A stretch of 64,000 bases of DNA from Duganella levis (GTDB lineage: Bacteria > Pseudomonadota > Gammaproteobacteria > Burkholderiales > Burkholderiaceae_D). The notes beneath the pieces were generated by a model that saw nothing but the letters and a program-made list of their open reading frames with translations, did no database searches and was not told the DNA's origin. Positions 26,751-36,635 of the stretch are shown here, piece after piece (the first letter of the stretch is position 1; each line of letters opens with the position of its first letter). The stretch spans positions 186,001 through 250,000 of the forward strand of contig NZ_WWCT01000004.1 of NCBI RefSeq assembly GCF_009857605.1, written 5' to 3'. Made by a program: the position numbers and the translations under genes.

Positions 26751-27049
26751 GATAGCCCTTGTGAATTAGATAACGGACGCTGCCGCAGGGTTGAGGCAAC
26801 AGGTGGTTACGGCTATGACCCAAGACTAGCAGCGTAAGGGCTTCCCTTATTCGACAATTACCGATTGATACAGCATGTACAGTGCGGAACAACGTGTATA
26901 TAAATCAGCAATAAAGTCACTACACTTTGCTACTTTTTGTTAATTTTTGATAAGAAACTACAGTTCTGGAGTACCATAACCGCCAAATTTGAGAGTGATG
27001 CGGCGCATTTTGTAACTGCACTACTAAAACAACGGCTTGGAGACGGCAT
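26751..27049. other. Divergent intergenic region between cysC and pullulanase gene
   Basis: This 299-base stretch holds no gene. It becomes A+T-rich from about 26860 (TATATAAATCAGC, CTTTTTGTTAATTTTTGATAAG). Besides the weak box at 27011-27025 it contains a half-site, AAACTACAGTT near 26957, which resembles the right arm of the perfect box at 55814-55828. I could not fix a -35/-10 pair with confidence. Confidence 0.4.
27011..27025. promoter_or_regulatory. Weak HexR-like box upstream of pullulanase
   Basis: TGTAACTGCACTACT matches TGTAGT-N3-ACTACA at 9 of 12 fixed positions, with the right arm ACTAC intact. It ends 24 bases before the pullulanase ATG, the same placement as at the other glucan genes. 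Confidence 0.4.
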
Positions 27050-29761
27050 ATGGCAGGTAAGCATTTGGTGGCGGGTTCTTTGGGGAGCGCGCTGGCGCTG
27101 ACTTGTCTGGCCGCGTCGGCAGCGCCGGTCCTGGCTGATTGCGACGGTGCTTTTGCCACGTCGCTGCATGCGGCTCCCGCCGTCGATGCGCGCGCTTACT
27201 GGCTCGATCGCCGGCTGATCAAATGGCCAGGCGTCGATGCGGCGCGCGGCGTCTTCAAGCTGTATTACTCCGCCAACGCCTTGCTGCGTGCTGCGCCCGG
27301 CGCGCGCGTCAGCGGTGAAGATGGCGCGCAGACGCTGACGCGCCTTAAGGGCGACGTGCCGGCCGCCGTCGCGCAGCGCTTCAAGTTCACCGGCGACGGC
27401 ATCGTCTTCACGGTCGCCGATGCGGCCAAGCTGATGACGCAGCAAGTGCTGCTGGTGCAGGAAGCCGAAGACGGCGCCGTCATCGCCGCCACCTCGCTGC
27501 AACTCGCCGGCGCGCTGGATGACCTCTACGCCAACGCCGCCAAGGCCGACGATCTCGGCGCCATCGTCACTGCGCGCGGCGCCGCCTTCAAACTTTGGGC
27601 GCCGACCGCGCAAAACGTGGCCGTCTGCTCCTACGTCAGCGGCGCCGGCAAAGCCACCGCCATCACACCGATGCAACGCGACGACGCCACCGGCATCTGG
27701 TCCGCCAACGCCCAGGGGCCGTACTACCAGTACGTGGTGGACGTGATGACGCCAAGCGCCGGCATCGTCCGCAACCTGGTGACCGATCCCTACTCCGTCA
27801 GCCTGACCACCGACTCGAAGCGCAGCTACGTTGCCAATCTCAACGCCGCCAAACTCAAGCCGGCCGGCTGGGACGGCACGCCGTCGCCAAACAAGGTCGC
27901 CGCGCAGACCGACATGACGGTCTACGAACTGCACGTGCGCGATTTTTCGATCAACGACAACACGGTCAGCGCCGCCAACCGCGGCAAGTACCTGGCCTTC
28001 ACCGAGGCCAAGTCCAACGGCATGAAACACCTGGCCGCGCTGAGCAAGGCCGGCATGACCGACATCCACCTGCTGCCCGTCTACGACATCGGCAGCGTGC
28101 CGGAAAAAGCCTGCGTAACGCCAGCCATTCCTGTCGCCGGTGCAGACAGCGAAGCGCAGCAGGCCGCAGTGGCCAGGGCCAGTGCGCAGGACTGCTTCAA
28201 CTGGGGCTACGATCCGTTCCACTACAACGCGCCGGAAGGCAGCTACAGCACCGATCCAGCCGACGGCGCCAGGCGCATCGTCGAATTCCGTCAGATGGTG
28301 CAGGCGCTGCACAAGACCGGCCTGCGGGTCGGCATGGACGTGGTCTACAACCACACCTTCATCGCCGGCCAGAATGAAAAGTCTGTACTGGACCGCGTGG
28401 TGCCCGGCTACTACCATCGACTCAACGCCAAGGGCGACATCGAACGCTCGACCTGCTGCGACAACACCGCCACCGAAAACCTCATGATGGGCAAGCTGAT
28501 GGTGGACTCGGTGGCCTTCTGGGCCAAAAACTACAAGATCGATTCCTTCCGCTTCGACCTGATGGGCCACCAGCCGCGCGCCGTGATGGAGCAAGTGCAG
28601 GCCCGCGCCGACAAGGCCGCCGGCCGCCACATTAACCTGATCGGCGAAGGCTGGAACTTCGGCGAAGTGGCCGACGGCGCGCGCTTCGTGCAAGCCTCGC
28701 AGCTGTCGCTGAACGGCAGCGGCATCGGCACCTTCAGCGACCGTGGCCGCGACGCCGTGCGTGGCGGCGGCGCCGGCGACAGCGGCCAGCAGCTGTTCAC
28801 GCAGCAGGGCTACATCAATGGCCTGGTCTACGACGCCAACGCGCAAGCCGGCCAGCGTCCTGCCGCCGACCTGCTGCACGCATCGGACATGGTCAAGGTC
28901 GGCCTGGCCGGCACGCTGCGCAGCTACCAGCTGACCACCGCCGACGGCAACACCGTGGCCTTGCAGGACATCGTCTACGGCGGCAACCAGCCGGCCGGCT
29001 ACGCCAGCGAACCGGGCGAAGTGGTCAACTACGTCGAGAACCACGACAACCAGACGCTGTACGACATCAATGCCTTCAAGCTGCCGCAATCGACCACCGC
29101 GCACGAACGCGCGCAGGTGCAGATGCTGGGCGCCGCCATCAACGCCTTCAGCCAGGGCGTGGCTTACTTCCACGCCGGCTTCGACATCCTGCGTTCCAAA
29201 TCGCTGGACCGCAACAGCTTTGAATCGGGCGACTGGTTCAATCGCCTGGACTGGAGCTATCAGGACAACTACTTCGGCACCGGCCTGCCGCCGGCCGCCG
29301 ACAACGGCAGGGACTACGCGCTGCTCAAGCCCCTGCTGCGCAACCAGAACATCAAGCCGGCGCCGGCGGACATCGCCTACGCGCGCGACGCCTTCCGCGA
29401 CCTGCTGACGATCCGCAGCAGCAGCACCTTGTTCCGCCTGCGCAGCGCCGCCGACATCAAGCAGCGCCTGCGCTTCTTCAACACCGGCCCGTCGCAGGTG
29501 CCGACCGTGATCGCTGCCCGCATCGACGGCAAGGACTACGCCGGCGCGCGCTTCAAGACGGTGGTTTACCTGATCAACGTCGACAAGACCGAGCAGCGCG
29601 TCACCGCCACCGAAGAACGCAACCGCCGCTATCAGCTGCATCCGGTCCACACCGGCATGGCCGCAGCGGACAAACGCGTGGCCGCAGAAGCCAAATACGA
29701 CAAACTCAGTGGCACCTTCACCATCCCTGCACGCAGCGCGGTCGTTTTCGTTGAAAATTGA
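27050..29761 (+). CDS. pulA: Pullulanase-type alpha-1,6-glucosidase (GH13)
   Basis: The enzyme has 903 residues with a signal peptide (about residues 1-29, ending near PVLADCDG). An N-terminal starch-binding-like module lies at about 35-160, then a CBM48-like domain ([19 protein letters not shown]), then the GH13 barrel. YNHTF marks region I, nucleophile D503 is in FRFDLMGH, acid/base E533 in GEGWNFGE and D666 in [16 protein letters not shown] and [10 protein letters not shown] are typical of type I pullulanase. It would debranch pullulan, glycogen or amylopectin fragments in the periplasm or outside. The lipoprotein gene begins 3 bases after its stop and the GH92 gene follows that, so the three form one operon. 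Confidence 0.94.
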   Translation: MAGKHLVAGSLGSALALTCLAASAAPVLADCDGAFATSLHAAPAVDARAYWLDRRLIKWPGVDAARGVFKLYYSANALLRAAPGARVSGEDGAQTLTRLKGDVPAAVAQRFKFTGDGIVFTVADAAKLMTQQVLLVQEAEDGAVIAATSLQLAGALDDLYANAAKADDLGAIVTARGAAFKLWAPTAQNVAVCSYVSGAGKATAITPMQRDDATGIWSANAQGPYYQYVVDVMTPSAGIVRNLVTDPYSVSLTTDSKRSYVANLNAAKLKPAGWDGTPSPNKVAAQTDMTVYELHVRDFSINDNTVSAANRGKYLAFTEAKSNGMKHLAALSKAGMTDIHLLPVYDIGSVPEKACVTPAIPVAGADSEAQQAAVARASAQDCFNWGYDPFHYNAPEGSYSTDPADGARRIVEFRQMVQALHKTGLRVGMDVVYNHTFIAGQNEKSVLDRVVPGYYHRLNAKGDIERSTCCDNTATENLMMGKLMVDSVAFWAKNYKIDSFRFDLMGHQPRAVMEQVQARADKAAGRHINLIGEGWNFGEVADGARFVQASQLSLNGSGIGTFSDRGRDAVRGGGAGDSGQQLFTQQGYINGLVYDANAQAGQRPAADLLHASDMVKVGLAGTLRSYQLTTADGNTVALQDIVYGGNQPAGYASEPGEVVNYVENHDNQTLYDINAFKLPQSTTAHERAQVQMLGAAINAFSQGVAYFHAGFDILRSKSLDRNSFESGDWFNRLDWSYQDNYFGTGLPPAADNGRDYALLKPLLRNQNIKPAPADIAYARDAFRDLLTIRSSSTLFRLRSAADIKQRLRFFNTGPSQVPTVIAARIDGKDYAGARFKTVVYLINVDKTEQRVTATEERNRRYQLHPVHTGMAAADKRVAAEAKYDKLSGTFTIPARSAVVFVEN

Positions 29762-29764
29762 TGG

Positions 29765-30112
29765 ATGCGAAAATTCTCCCTTGCGATCCTGTTGGCGCTA
29801 AGCGCTTGCGGCGGTGGTGACTACACGCCACAGGCCAACCGCGCGCCGGTAGCCAACGCCGGCGCGGCGCAAACCGTCGCCGCCGGCAGTTCGATCAAAC
29901 TGGCCGGCAGCGGCGTCGATGCCGATCAGGATATCGTGCTGTATTCGTGGACACTGACAAAACCGGCAGGCAGCGGCGCAACGCTGCTAAACTACCATGT
30001 CGCCACACCGACCTTTTTCGCCGACCTGCCGGGCGTGTATGTCGCCACGCTGATAGTGAATGACGGGAAGCTCGATAGCGCGCCTTCCTCCGTCACCATT
30101 ACAGCGCAATAG
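29765..30112 (+). CDS. Small lipoprotein with one PKD-like domain
   Basis: The protein has 115 residues. MRKFSLAILLALSAC is a lipoprotein signal with lipobox LSAC; the mature protein starts at Cys15 followed by GGGDYTP. The remaining 95 residues form one PKD/REJ-like beta-sandwich: NRAPVANAGAAQTVAAGSSIKL, GVDADQDIVLYSWTLTKPAG, PGVYVATLIVNDG and SSVTITAQ. Such domains bind carbohydrate or act as spacers. The Gly after the +1 Cys does not signal inner-membrane retention, so outer membrane anchoring is likely. Three bases separate it from pullulanase and three from GH92. It may hold or present glycan at the cell surface for these enzymes; that role is inference. Confidence 0.8.
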   Translation: MRKFSLAILLALSACGGGDYTPQANRAPVANAGAAQTVAAGSSIKLAGSGVDADQDIVLYSWTLTKPAGSGATLLNYHVATPTFFADLPGVYVATLIVNDGKLDSAPSSVTITAQ

Positions 30113-30115
30113 GAC

Positions 30116-32389
30116 ATGAAACTACTCGCACTGCCGATCCTCTTCACCATACTCACCGCCTCCGCTGCCCCTGTCAGTGATCCAGTCGAATGGATCAATC
30201 CCCTGATGGGCACCGCCAGCAAGCCGGAACTCTCCAACGGTAATACCTACCCCGCCATCGCGCTGCCGTGGGGGATGAATTTCTGGACGCCGCAAACCGG
30301 CAAGATGGGCAATGGCTGGGCCTACACCTACGACGCCGACAAGATCCGCGGCTTCAAGCAGACGCACCAGCCGTCGCCTTGGATGAACGACTACGGCCAG
30401 TTCGCCATCATGCCGGTGACGGGCAAACTGCGCTTCACGCAGGACGACCGCGCCAGCTGGTTTTCGCACAAGGCGGAAGTGGCCAAGCCGTACTACTACA
30501 GTGTCTATCTGGCCGACTCCGACGTCACCACCGAAATCACGCCGACCGAACGCGCCGCGCAGTTCCGCTTCACCTATCCGAAGACCGACGAAGCCTATGT
30601 GGTGGTGGACGCCTACGACAAGGGCTCCTACATCAAGGTGCTGCCGGAGCAGCGCAAGATCGTCGGCTACAGCACCCGCTACGCGCGCGGCCCGCTGCCG
30701 AAGAACTTCAAGAACTGGTTCGTCATTTATTTCGACAAGCCGTTCACCTCCACCCACATCTGGAGCGGCGACAAGCTGGTGGAAGGCGTGATGGAACTGG
30801 CCAGCAACCATAGCGGCGCGGTAGTCGGATTCAAGACAGAAAAAGGCGAAAAGGTCGGCATGCGCGTGGCCTCCTCCTTCATCAGCGAGGAACAGGCGGA
30901 GTTGAACCTCAAGCGCGAACTGGCCAACGACAGCTTCGACGCCACCGCGCAAAAGGGCAAGGATGTCTGGAACAAAACGCTGAGCCGCGTCAGCGTGGAA
31001 GGCGGCAGCGTCGATCAGACGCGCACCTTCTATTCCAGCTTGTACCGCATGCTGTTCTTCCCGAATAAGCTGTACGAGATCGACGCCAACAACCAGATCG
31101 TGCACTGGAGTCCCTACAACGGCCAGATCCTGCCCGGCTATATGTTCGCCGGCACCGGCTTCTGGGACACCTTCCGCGCGCTGTATCCCTTCCTGAACCT
31201 GATGTACCCGTCGATCAACCGCGAGATGCAGGCGGGCCTGGTCAACGACTACAAGGAAGGCGGCTGGCTGCCCGAGTGGTCCAGCCCCGGCCTGGCCAAC
31301 GTCATGATCGGTAATAACTCGGCCTCGGTGGTGGCGGAAGCCTACGTCAAGGGCCTGCGCGGTTACGACGTCGAAACGCTGTGGCAGGCGCTCAAGCACG
31401 GCGCCGACAACGAAGGGCCGATGGACGCCGTCGGCCGCAAGGGCGTCAAGTATTACAACGACTTGGGCTACGTGCCTTACGACGTCAAGATCAACGAGAA
31501 CGCCGCCCGCACACTGGAATATGCCTATGACGATTTCGCCATCTGGCAGCTGGGCAAAGCGCTCGGCAAGCCGGAGTCTGAAATCGCCATCTACAGGCAG
31601 CGCGCGATGAACTACAAGAAGCTGTTCGATCCGGAGACGGGCCTGATGCGCGGCCGTAACCAGGACGGCAGCTTCCAGTCGCCGTTCAATCCCTTCAAGT
31701 GGGGCGACGCCTTCACCGAGGGGAATAGCTGGCACTACACCTGGTCGGTGTTCCAGGACGTGCAGGGCCTGATGCAGCTGATGGGTGGCCGCGACAAGTT
31801 TGTCGCCAAGCTGGATCAGGTGTTCACGCTGCCGCCGACGTTTGACGAGAGCTACTACGGTGAAGTGATCCACGAGATCCGCGAAATGCAGATCGCGAAC
31901 ATGGGCCAGTACGCGCACGGCAACCAGCCGATCCAGCACATGATCTACCTGTACGGCTACGCCGGCGCGCCGTGGAAAACCCAGTATTGGGCGCGCGAAA
32001 CCATGAACCGCCTGTACAAGGCCACGCCGGACGGCTACTGCGGGGACGAGGACAACGGCCAGACCTCGGCCTGGTATGTGTTCTCGGCGCTGGGCTTCTA
32101 TCCGGTCACGCCGGCGGTGCCGCAGTACGTGCTGGGCGCGCCGCTGTTCAAGAAAGCCACGCTGCATCTGGAGAATGGCAAAACCGTCATCATTAACGCG
32201 CCGGCCAATAGCGACCGGCAGCGCTACGTGCAAGCGCTGAAGGTCAACGGCAAGCCCTATGCCCATAACTGGCTCGATCATGCGACGCTGATGCAGGGCG
32301 CCACGCTAGACTTCGACATGTCGGCAGCACCCAACACCCGGCGTGGCGCCAGCGCAGCCGATGCACCGTATTCGCTATCGATGCCATAG
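30116..32389 (+). CDS. GH92-family alpha-mannosidase, secreted
   Basis: The protein has 757 residues with a signal peptide (MKLLALPILFTILTASAAP). Family features include VEWINPLMGTAS at the mature N-terminus, YPAIALPWGMNFWTPQTG, GFKQTHQPSPWMNDYG, FAGTGFWDTFRALYP, GWLPEWSSPG and the signature GYCGDEDNGQTSAWYVFSALGFYP near residue 640. GH92 enzymes are calcium-dependent exo-alpha-mannosidases, mostly alpha-1,2, and invert the anomeric centre. Its place directly behind pullulanase and a PKD lipoprotein is unusual, because it joins alpha-mannan with alpha-glucan breakdown. The exact linkage cannot be told from sequence. Confidence 0.93.
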   Translation: MKLLALPILFTILTASAAPVSDPVEWINPLMGTASKPELSNGNTYPAIALPWGMNFWTPQTGKMGNGWAYTYDADKIRGFKQTHQPSPWMNDYGQFAIMPVTGKLRFTQDDRASWFSHKAEVAKPYYYSVYLADSDVTTEITPTERAAQFRFTYPKTDEAYVVVDAYDKGSYIKVLPEQRKIVGYSTRYARGPLPKNFKNWFVIYFDKPFTSTHIWSGDKLVEGVMELASNHSGAVVGFKTEKGEKVGMRVASSFISEEQAELNLKRELANDSFDATAQKGKDVWNKTLSRVSVEGGSVDQTRTFYSSLYRMLFFPNKLYEIDANNQIVHWSPYNGQILPGYMFAGTGFWDTFRALYPFLNLMYPSINREMQAGLVNDYKEGGWLPEWSSPGLANVMIGNNSASVVAEAYVKGLRGYDVETLWQALKHGADNEGPMDAVGRKGVKYYNDLGYVPYDVKINENAARTLEYAYDDFAIWQLGKALGKPESEIAIYRQRAMNYKKLFDPETGLMRGRNQDGSFQSPFNPFKWGDAFTEGNSWHYTWSVFQDVQGLMQLMGGRDKFVAKLDQVFTLPPTFDESYYGEVIHEIREMQIANMGQYAHGNQPIQHMIYLYGYAGAPWKTQYWARETMNRLYKATPDGYCGDEDNGQTSAWYVFSALGFYPVTPAVPQYVLGAPLFKKATLHLENGKTVIINAPANSDRQRYVQALKVNGKPYAHNWLDHATLMQGATLDFDMSAAPNTRRGASAADAPYSLSMP

Positions 32390-32432
32390 ATACGATTGAA
32401 AGCGGCGCAGGCAGGATCGTGGTAACATGGTG

Positions 32433-32446
32433 TTTCCATATGGAAA
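32433..32446. repeat. 14-bp perfect palindrome
   Basis: TTTCCATATGGAAA is self-complementary with no spacer. It lies in the 146-base gap between the GH92 gene and the GAF-EAL gene, about 90 bases before the latter's start, and AAACATTTCC follows as a further partial arm. It may be an operator for the c-di-GMP gene. No T-tract follows, so a terminator is unlikely. Confidence 0.45.
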
Positions 32447-32535
32447 TAAACATTTCCACGAGCCCTGCCCCGCTCCCCGCTTTTTCTCCAGTGCCCTGAC
32501 CCGCATTGCATTCTGACCTGCATACGGATCTGCAC

Positions 32536-34338
32536 ATGACACGCTCTTGCGAACTAGCCGAGGCACGCCGCCTCGACGCACTACACAAACTGCACCTGCT
32601 GGACACCCCGCCCAGCGAAGCCTTCGACCGCATCACGCGCATGGCGGCCAATCTGTTCCAGCTGCCGATCGCCGCCATCTCGCTGACCGACGCCGACCGC
32701 CAGTGGTTCAAGTCGCGCGTCGGCGTCGAGTACACCAGCATCCCGCGCCTGCGCGCGCCGTGCGGCCAGGTGGCCGACGACAGCGGCCCGCTGGTGATTC
32801 CCGACCTGATGGACGATGACTACTACCGCGACAGCCCGCTGGCCGCCAGCGGCATCCGCTACTACGCCGGCGCGCCGCTGATCACCGCCGACGGCCACTG
32901 TCTGGGCGCCATGTGCGTGCTGGGCACCGAGCCGCGCGACACCACGCCGCAGGAGCTGAGCGCCTTGTGCGACCTGGCCAGCATGGTGATGGCGCAGATC
33001 GAATTGCAGCACGCGCTGGGCCGCATCGACGCCGTCAGCGGCCTGCCCAACCGCCACCAGTTCATCGAGGATTTCGACGACCTGCAACTGGACGCCGGCG
33101 ACGGCGAACAGCGGCTGGCGGTGCTGGTCAACCTGGCCACGCCGGCGCAGCTGGCGCACGCCACGCGCGCCATGCAGTCGTCGTACGTGGACGAACTGGT
33201 GACCGATGCGGCGCGCTGGCTGCGCGCGGAAATCGGCGCTAGCCGCCGCATCTACCACGTCGGCACCGCGCAGTTCATGCTGATGGCGCCAGCCGGCGCC
33301 ACGCTGGAAAGCTGGCTACCAATGGTGGAAGCCAGGATGCAGTCGGCGCTGGCCATCGCCAAGGCCCACCATGTGGCGACGCCGTCGGCCGGCGTGGTGC
33401 CGTTCGAGATCGGCCGCGCCGACAGCCTGGCCGTGCTGCGCCAGGCGCAGAGCGCGGCCCACGATGCGATCGACAGCCCGGCCCACGTCGCCGTCTATTC
33501 GCAGCAGGAGGATGCGCTGTACCAGCGCCGCTTCCAGCTGCTGAATGACTTCCGCGCGGCGCTGGACAGCGGCGATCAACTGCGGCTGGTGTATCAGCCG
33601 CGCGTGGTGGCCGCCAGCGGCGTGTGCGTCGGCGCCGAGGCGCTGCTGCGCTGGAACCATCCGCAGCTGGGCGCCGTCGGTCCGGCCGAATTCATTCCCA
33701 TCATCGAGCGTTCCGGCTTGGCGCAAGCCACCACCGCCTGGGTGCTGGAGGCGGCGCTGCGCCAGCAGCAGGCCTGGCGCGCGGCGGGGCTTGCGTTGCA
33801 GGTGTCAGTGAATGTATCGGCCGCCAATCTGGTGGAGCCGGAGTTTGCCGCCGGCGTGGCGGCCGCGCTGGCGCGCCACCAGTTGCCGCCTTCCTGCCTG
33901 GAGCTGGAGCTCACCGAGAGCGCCATCATGGAGCAGCCGGTGAAGGCGCACGCCACGCTGATGCAGATCGCCGCGTTGGGCGTGGGCCTCGCGATCGACG
34001 ATTTCGGCACAGGCTACAGCAGCCTGGCCTACCTGCAGAAGATGCCGGCCAATGTGGTGAAGATCGACCAGTCCTTCATCTTCCACCTCGATCGCGATCC
34101 GCGCCAGCAGGCGCTGGTGACGGCGATGATCACGCTGTCGCAAGACCTCGGCCACCGCGTGGTGGCGGAAGGCGTGGAGACCGAGGCGGTACTGGACTTC
34201 CTGCGGGTGGCCGGCTGCGACGAGGTGCAAGGCTATCTGTTTGCCGCGCCGCTGGAGCCAGCCGCCTTTGTGCAGCACACGCAGCAAATAACCCAAAAGA
34301 ATAAACAAGCGCGAATTGCTTCGTTGTCGGGTATATAA
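32536..34338 (+). CDS. GAF - degenerate GGDEF - EAL c-di-GMP phosphodiesterase
   Basis: The protein has 600 residues from [20 protein letters not shown]; a TTG start ten codons earlier is unlikely. Residues about 15-155 are a GAF sensor ([39 protein letters not shown]). Residues about 160-325 are a GGDEF fold whose active-site turn reads GTAQF (243-247) in place of GGDEF, so no cyclase activity is expected. Residues 335-580 are an EAL domain with all key motifs: E368AL, N426VS, ELTES, D488DFGTGYSS, K509IDQSF and EGVE (from 545). It should hydrolyse c-di-GMP under control of the GAF and pseudo-GGDEF domains. It is soluble; the signal is unknown. Confidence 0.92.
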   Translation: MTRSCELAEARRLDALHKLHLLDTPPSEAFDRITRMAANLFQLPIAAISLTDADRQWFKSRVGVEYTSIPRLRAPCGQVADDSGPLVIPDLMDDDYYRDSPLAASGIRYYAGAPLITADGHCLGAMCVLGTEPRDTTPQELSALCDLASMVMAQIELQHALGRIDAVSGLPNRHQFIEDFDDLQLDAGDGEQRLAVLVNLATPAQLAHATRAMQSSYVDELVTDAARWLRAEIGASRRIYHVGTAQFMLMAPAGATLESWLPMVEARMQSALAIAKAHHVATPSAGVVPFEIGRADSLAVLRQAQSAAHDAIDSPAHVAVYSQQEDALYQRRFQLLNDFRAALDSGDQLRLVYQPRVVAASGVCVGAEALLRWNHPQLGAVGPAEFIPIIERSGLAQATTAWVLEAALRQQQAWRAAGLALQVSVNVSAANLVEPEFAAGVAAALARHQLPPSCLELELTESAIMEQPVKAHATLMQIAALGVGLAIDDFGTGYSSLAYLQKMPANVVKIDQSFIFHLDRDPRQQALVTAMITLSQDLGHRVVAEGVETEAVLDFLRVAGCDEVQGYLFAAPLEPAAFVQHTQQITQKNKQARIASLSGI

Positions 34339-34388
34339 GCTTCCTTTAGAGTCGCTGGCATTCACCATCGACTACAACAGGAGCAGAT

Positions 34389-36029
34389 ATGAGCAAGTGG
34401 CACAAGGGCGCCGCGCTGGTGGCGTTCGCGCTGACGTCGGGCGCGCAGGCGGCAACCTACTACGTCGCGCCAGGCGGCAACGACAGCAATGCGGGCACGC
34501 TGGCGGCGCCGTGGCAGTCCATCGCAAGGGCACAGACGGCAGCAGCGCCGGGCGACACCATCTACTTCCGTGGCGGCGATTACGTCTACACCGGCACCAT
34601 CGCCAGCTGCGCCAGCCAGACCGACGTGGTCAACGCCATCACCCTGGACAAGAGCGGCGCGCAGGATCAGCCGATCCGCTAATGGGCCTATCCGGGCGAG
34701 ACGCCGGTGTTCGACTTCACGCCGATCAAGGAGAACTGCCGCGTCAAGGGTTTCAACGTCACGGCCAGCTATCTGCACCTGAAAGGCCTGGAGCTGAAAG
34801 GCGCGCCGCAGCAGCCGGGCAATTTGCTTAACAACGAATCGTGGGGCATCTGGGTCAAGGGCAGCTACAACACCTTTGAAGCGCTCAACACCCACCACCA
34901 CATGGGGCCAGGGTTCTTTCTGTCGAACGGCAGCTACAACCTGGTGCTGAACGTCGACTCGCACCACAACTACGACCCATACAGCAAATCCGGCGCCGGC
35001 CAGAATGCCGACGGTTTCGGCGCGCACATCAAGGCCGACAATCCGGGCAATGTGTTTCGCGGCTGCCGCGCGTGGGCCAATACCGACGATGGCTTTGACC
35101 TGATCAACGCTTACTCGCCGGTGCTGATCGAAAATTCGTGGGCGTGGCAGCACGGCTACCTGCCGGGCACTTTCACCTCGCTCGCTGCGGGCAACGGCAA
35201 TGGCTTCAAGGTCGGCGGCTACAGCGGCGTGTACCAGCCCAATGCGCCGGTGCACACGGTGCGGCTGTCGGTGGCGTTCAAGAACAAGGCCAACGGCTTC
35301 TACGCGAATCACCATCCGGTCGCCAATCTGTATTACAACAACACCAGCATCGCCAATGGCGTCGGCTTCAATTTCCTCGGCATCGATCCAAGCAACGCCG
35401 CCATCTCGCTGGGCGTGGCGCGCAACAACCTCGCTTACGAGAACACGCCGATCGCCAGCGCCGGCGGCGCCGATACGGCCAACAACAGCTGGAGCCTGCC
35501 GGTCAGCGTGACGGCGGCCGACTTCCAGAGCGTGTCGACCACCGGCTGGGATGCGCCGCGCCAGCCGGACGGCAGCCTGCCGCTGCTGCCTTATCTGCAT
35601 CTGGCGGCCGGCAGCGATTTGATCGACAAGGGTGTGAATCTGGGCCTGCCCTATAGCGGCGCCGCGCCGGACCTGGGCGCGTTTGAAGGCAGCGCCAGGG
35701 TGTCGCTGCTGACCGACGTTACCGCCAGTGTGAAGATTGTGCAATCCGGGCTGACGCTGGATCGCGCCACGCAAAAGAGCAAGGGCACGGTGTCGTTCAC
35801 CAATACCTCCAACGCCATCATCAGCGGCAACCTGCTGTTCCGCGCCGACTACCTGACCGACGGCGTGGCGCTGGATAACCAGAGCGGCGTGCAAGGCGGT
35901 TCGCCGACGCTGGCGTTGCCGGTGTCCGCACTGGCGCCGGGGCAAAGCGCCAGCGTCACCACCATCTTCACTAATCCCAACCGCGCCAGCGTGGGCTACC
36001 TGCCCAAGCTGATCGCCGGCACGCCTTAA
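34389..36029 (+). pseudogene. Secreted right-handed beta-helix protein (pectate-lyase-like) split by one in-frame TAA
   Basis: One continuous reading frame of 547 codons runs from ATG 34389 (CAGGAG upstream) to 36029 and is interrupted only by TAA at 34680-34682. The flanks read AQDQPIR-stop-WAYPGETPVFDFTPIK. In related proteins this place is usually RYWAYPGE, so a Tyr codon (TAC or TAT) changed by one base. The N-terminal part has a signal peptide and the DUF1565 start ATYYVAPGGNDSNAGTL. The C-terminal part carries beta-helix repeats (SWGIWVKGSYNTFEALNTHH, NTDDGFDLINAY) and a final beta-sandwich. A GTG at 34707 could not restart a secreted protein. Polysaccharide lyase activity (PL9-like) is the likely ancestral role. 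Sequencing error or stop readthrough are alternatives. Confidence 0.78.
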
Positions 36030-36038
36030 GGAGTAACG

Positions 36039-36635
36039 ATGTCGATTCTGAATAAACTGAGCGCGCGCTTGTTGTTTGCGCTGATGCTGGCCTGCGGCAT
36101 GGCGCAGGCTTCGGCCGAGTCGTATCACGTGTCGATCGACACCAGCACGCTGGCGGAGCAGGAAGGCTATGTGGACTTCCTGTTCCTTGGCTTGGCCAAT
36201 GCCGATCCGGTGCAAGCCAGACTGTCCAACTTTGCCGGTGACTTCACCTCGTCCAGTTTCGCGCAGGGACAGGTGGCCGGTTCACTGGCGTCGCAGCTCA
36301 CCATCGGCAATGGCGATGCGTGGAATGAGTTTGCGCAATGGGCGCGTTTGGGCGGCATGCTGTCGTTCGACGTCAGTTTCAGCCAGCCGATGGGTAGCGG
36401 CAGCGCCGGCGCCACGCTCTCAGTGGCACTGCTGGACGCCGGCCTGAATTACCTCGGCGCCAGCGGAGACATCGCCACCTTCGCACTGCTGCCGGCCGCC
36501 GTTACGGCGGTCAGCACGGATGCGGCCTACGCCACTGTCAGCAATGTCAGCGCGGTGCCGGAACCCGCGGCGTACTTGATGCTCGCGGCCGGCCTGCTGC
36601 TGATGGCGGGCCTGCGCAACCGCCGTCGCTTATAG
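36039..36635 (+). CDS. PEP-CTERM sorted exported protein
   Basis: The protein has 198 residues. A signal peptide (LLFALMLACGMAQASAES) is followed by about 135 residues of beta-rich sequence (YHVSIDTSTLAEQEGYVDFL, GMLSFDVSFSQPMGSGSAGA). At the C-terminus VPEPAAYLMLAAGLLLMAGL-RNRRRL is a textbook PEP-CTERM signal: VPEP, hydrophobic helix and basic tail. Such proteins are cut and sorted by exosortase, often linked to exopolysaccharide. No exosortase is in the window. It starts 9 bases after the beta-helix gene behind AAGGAG, so it belongs to the same transcript. It converges on the siderophore receptor with a six-base overlap. Confidence 0.87.
   Translation: MSILNKLSARLLFALMLACGMAQASAESYHVSIDTSTLAEQEGYVDFLFLGLANADPVQARLSNFAGDFTSSSFAQGQVAGSLASQLTIGNGDAWNEFAQWARLGGMLSFDVSFSQPMGSGSAGATLSVALLDAGLNYLGASGDIATFALLPAAVTAVSTDAAYATVSNVSAVPEPAAYLMLAAGLLLMAGLRNRRRL

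Noticed and set aside
26930..29650. Long open frame antisense to pullulanase (about 900 residues)
   Set aside because: Same composition artefact; no domain, no ribosome site, and the plus strand carries a complete pullulanase with all catalytic residues.
34707..36029. Second half of the beta-helix gene as an independent gene from GTG 34707
   Set aside because: It would lack a signal peptide and the first helix turns, no ribosome site precedes it, and the reading frame is continuous with the upstream part except for one TAA.
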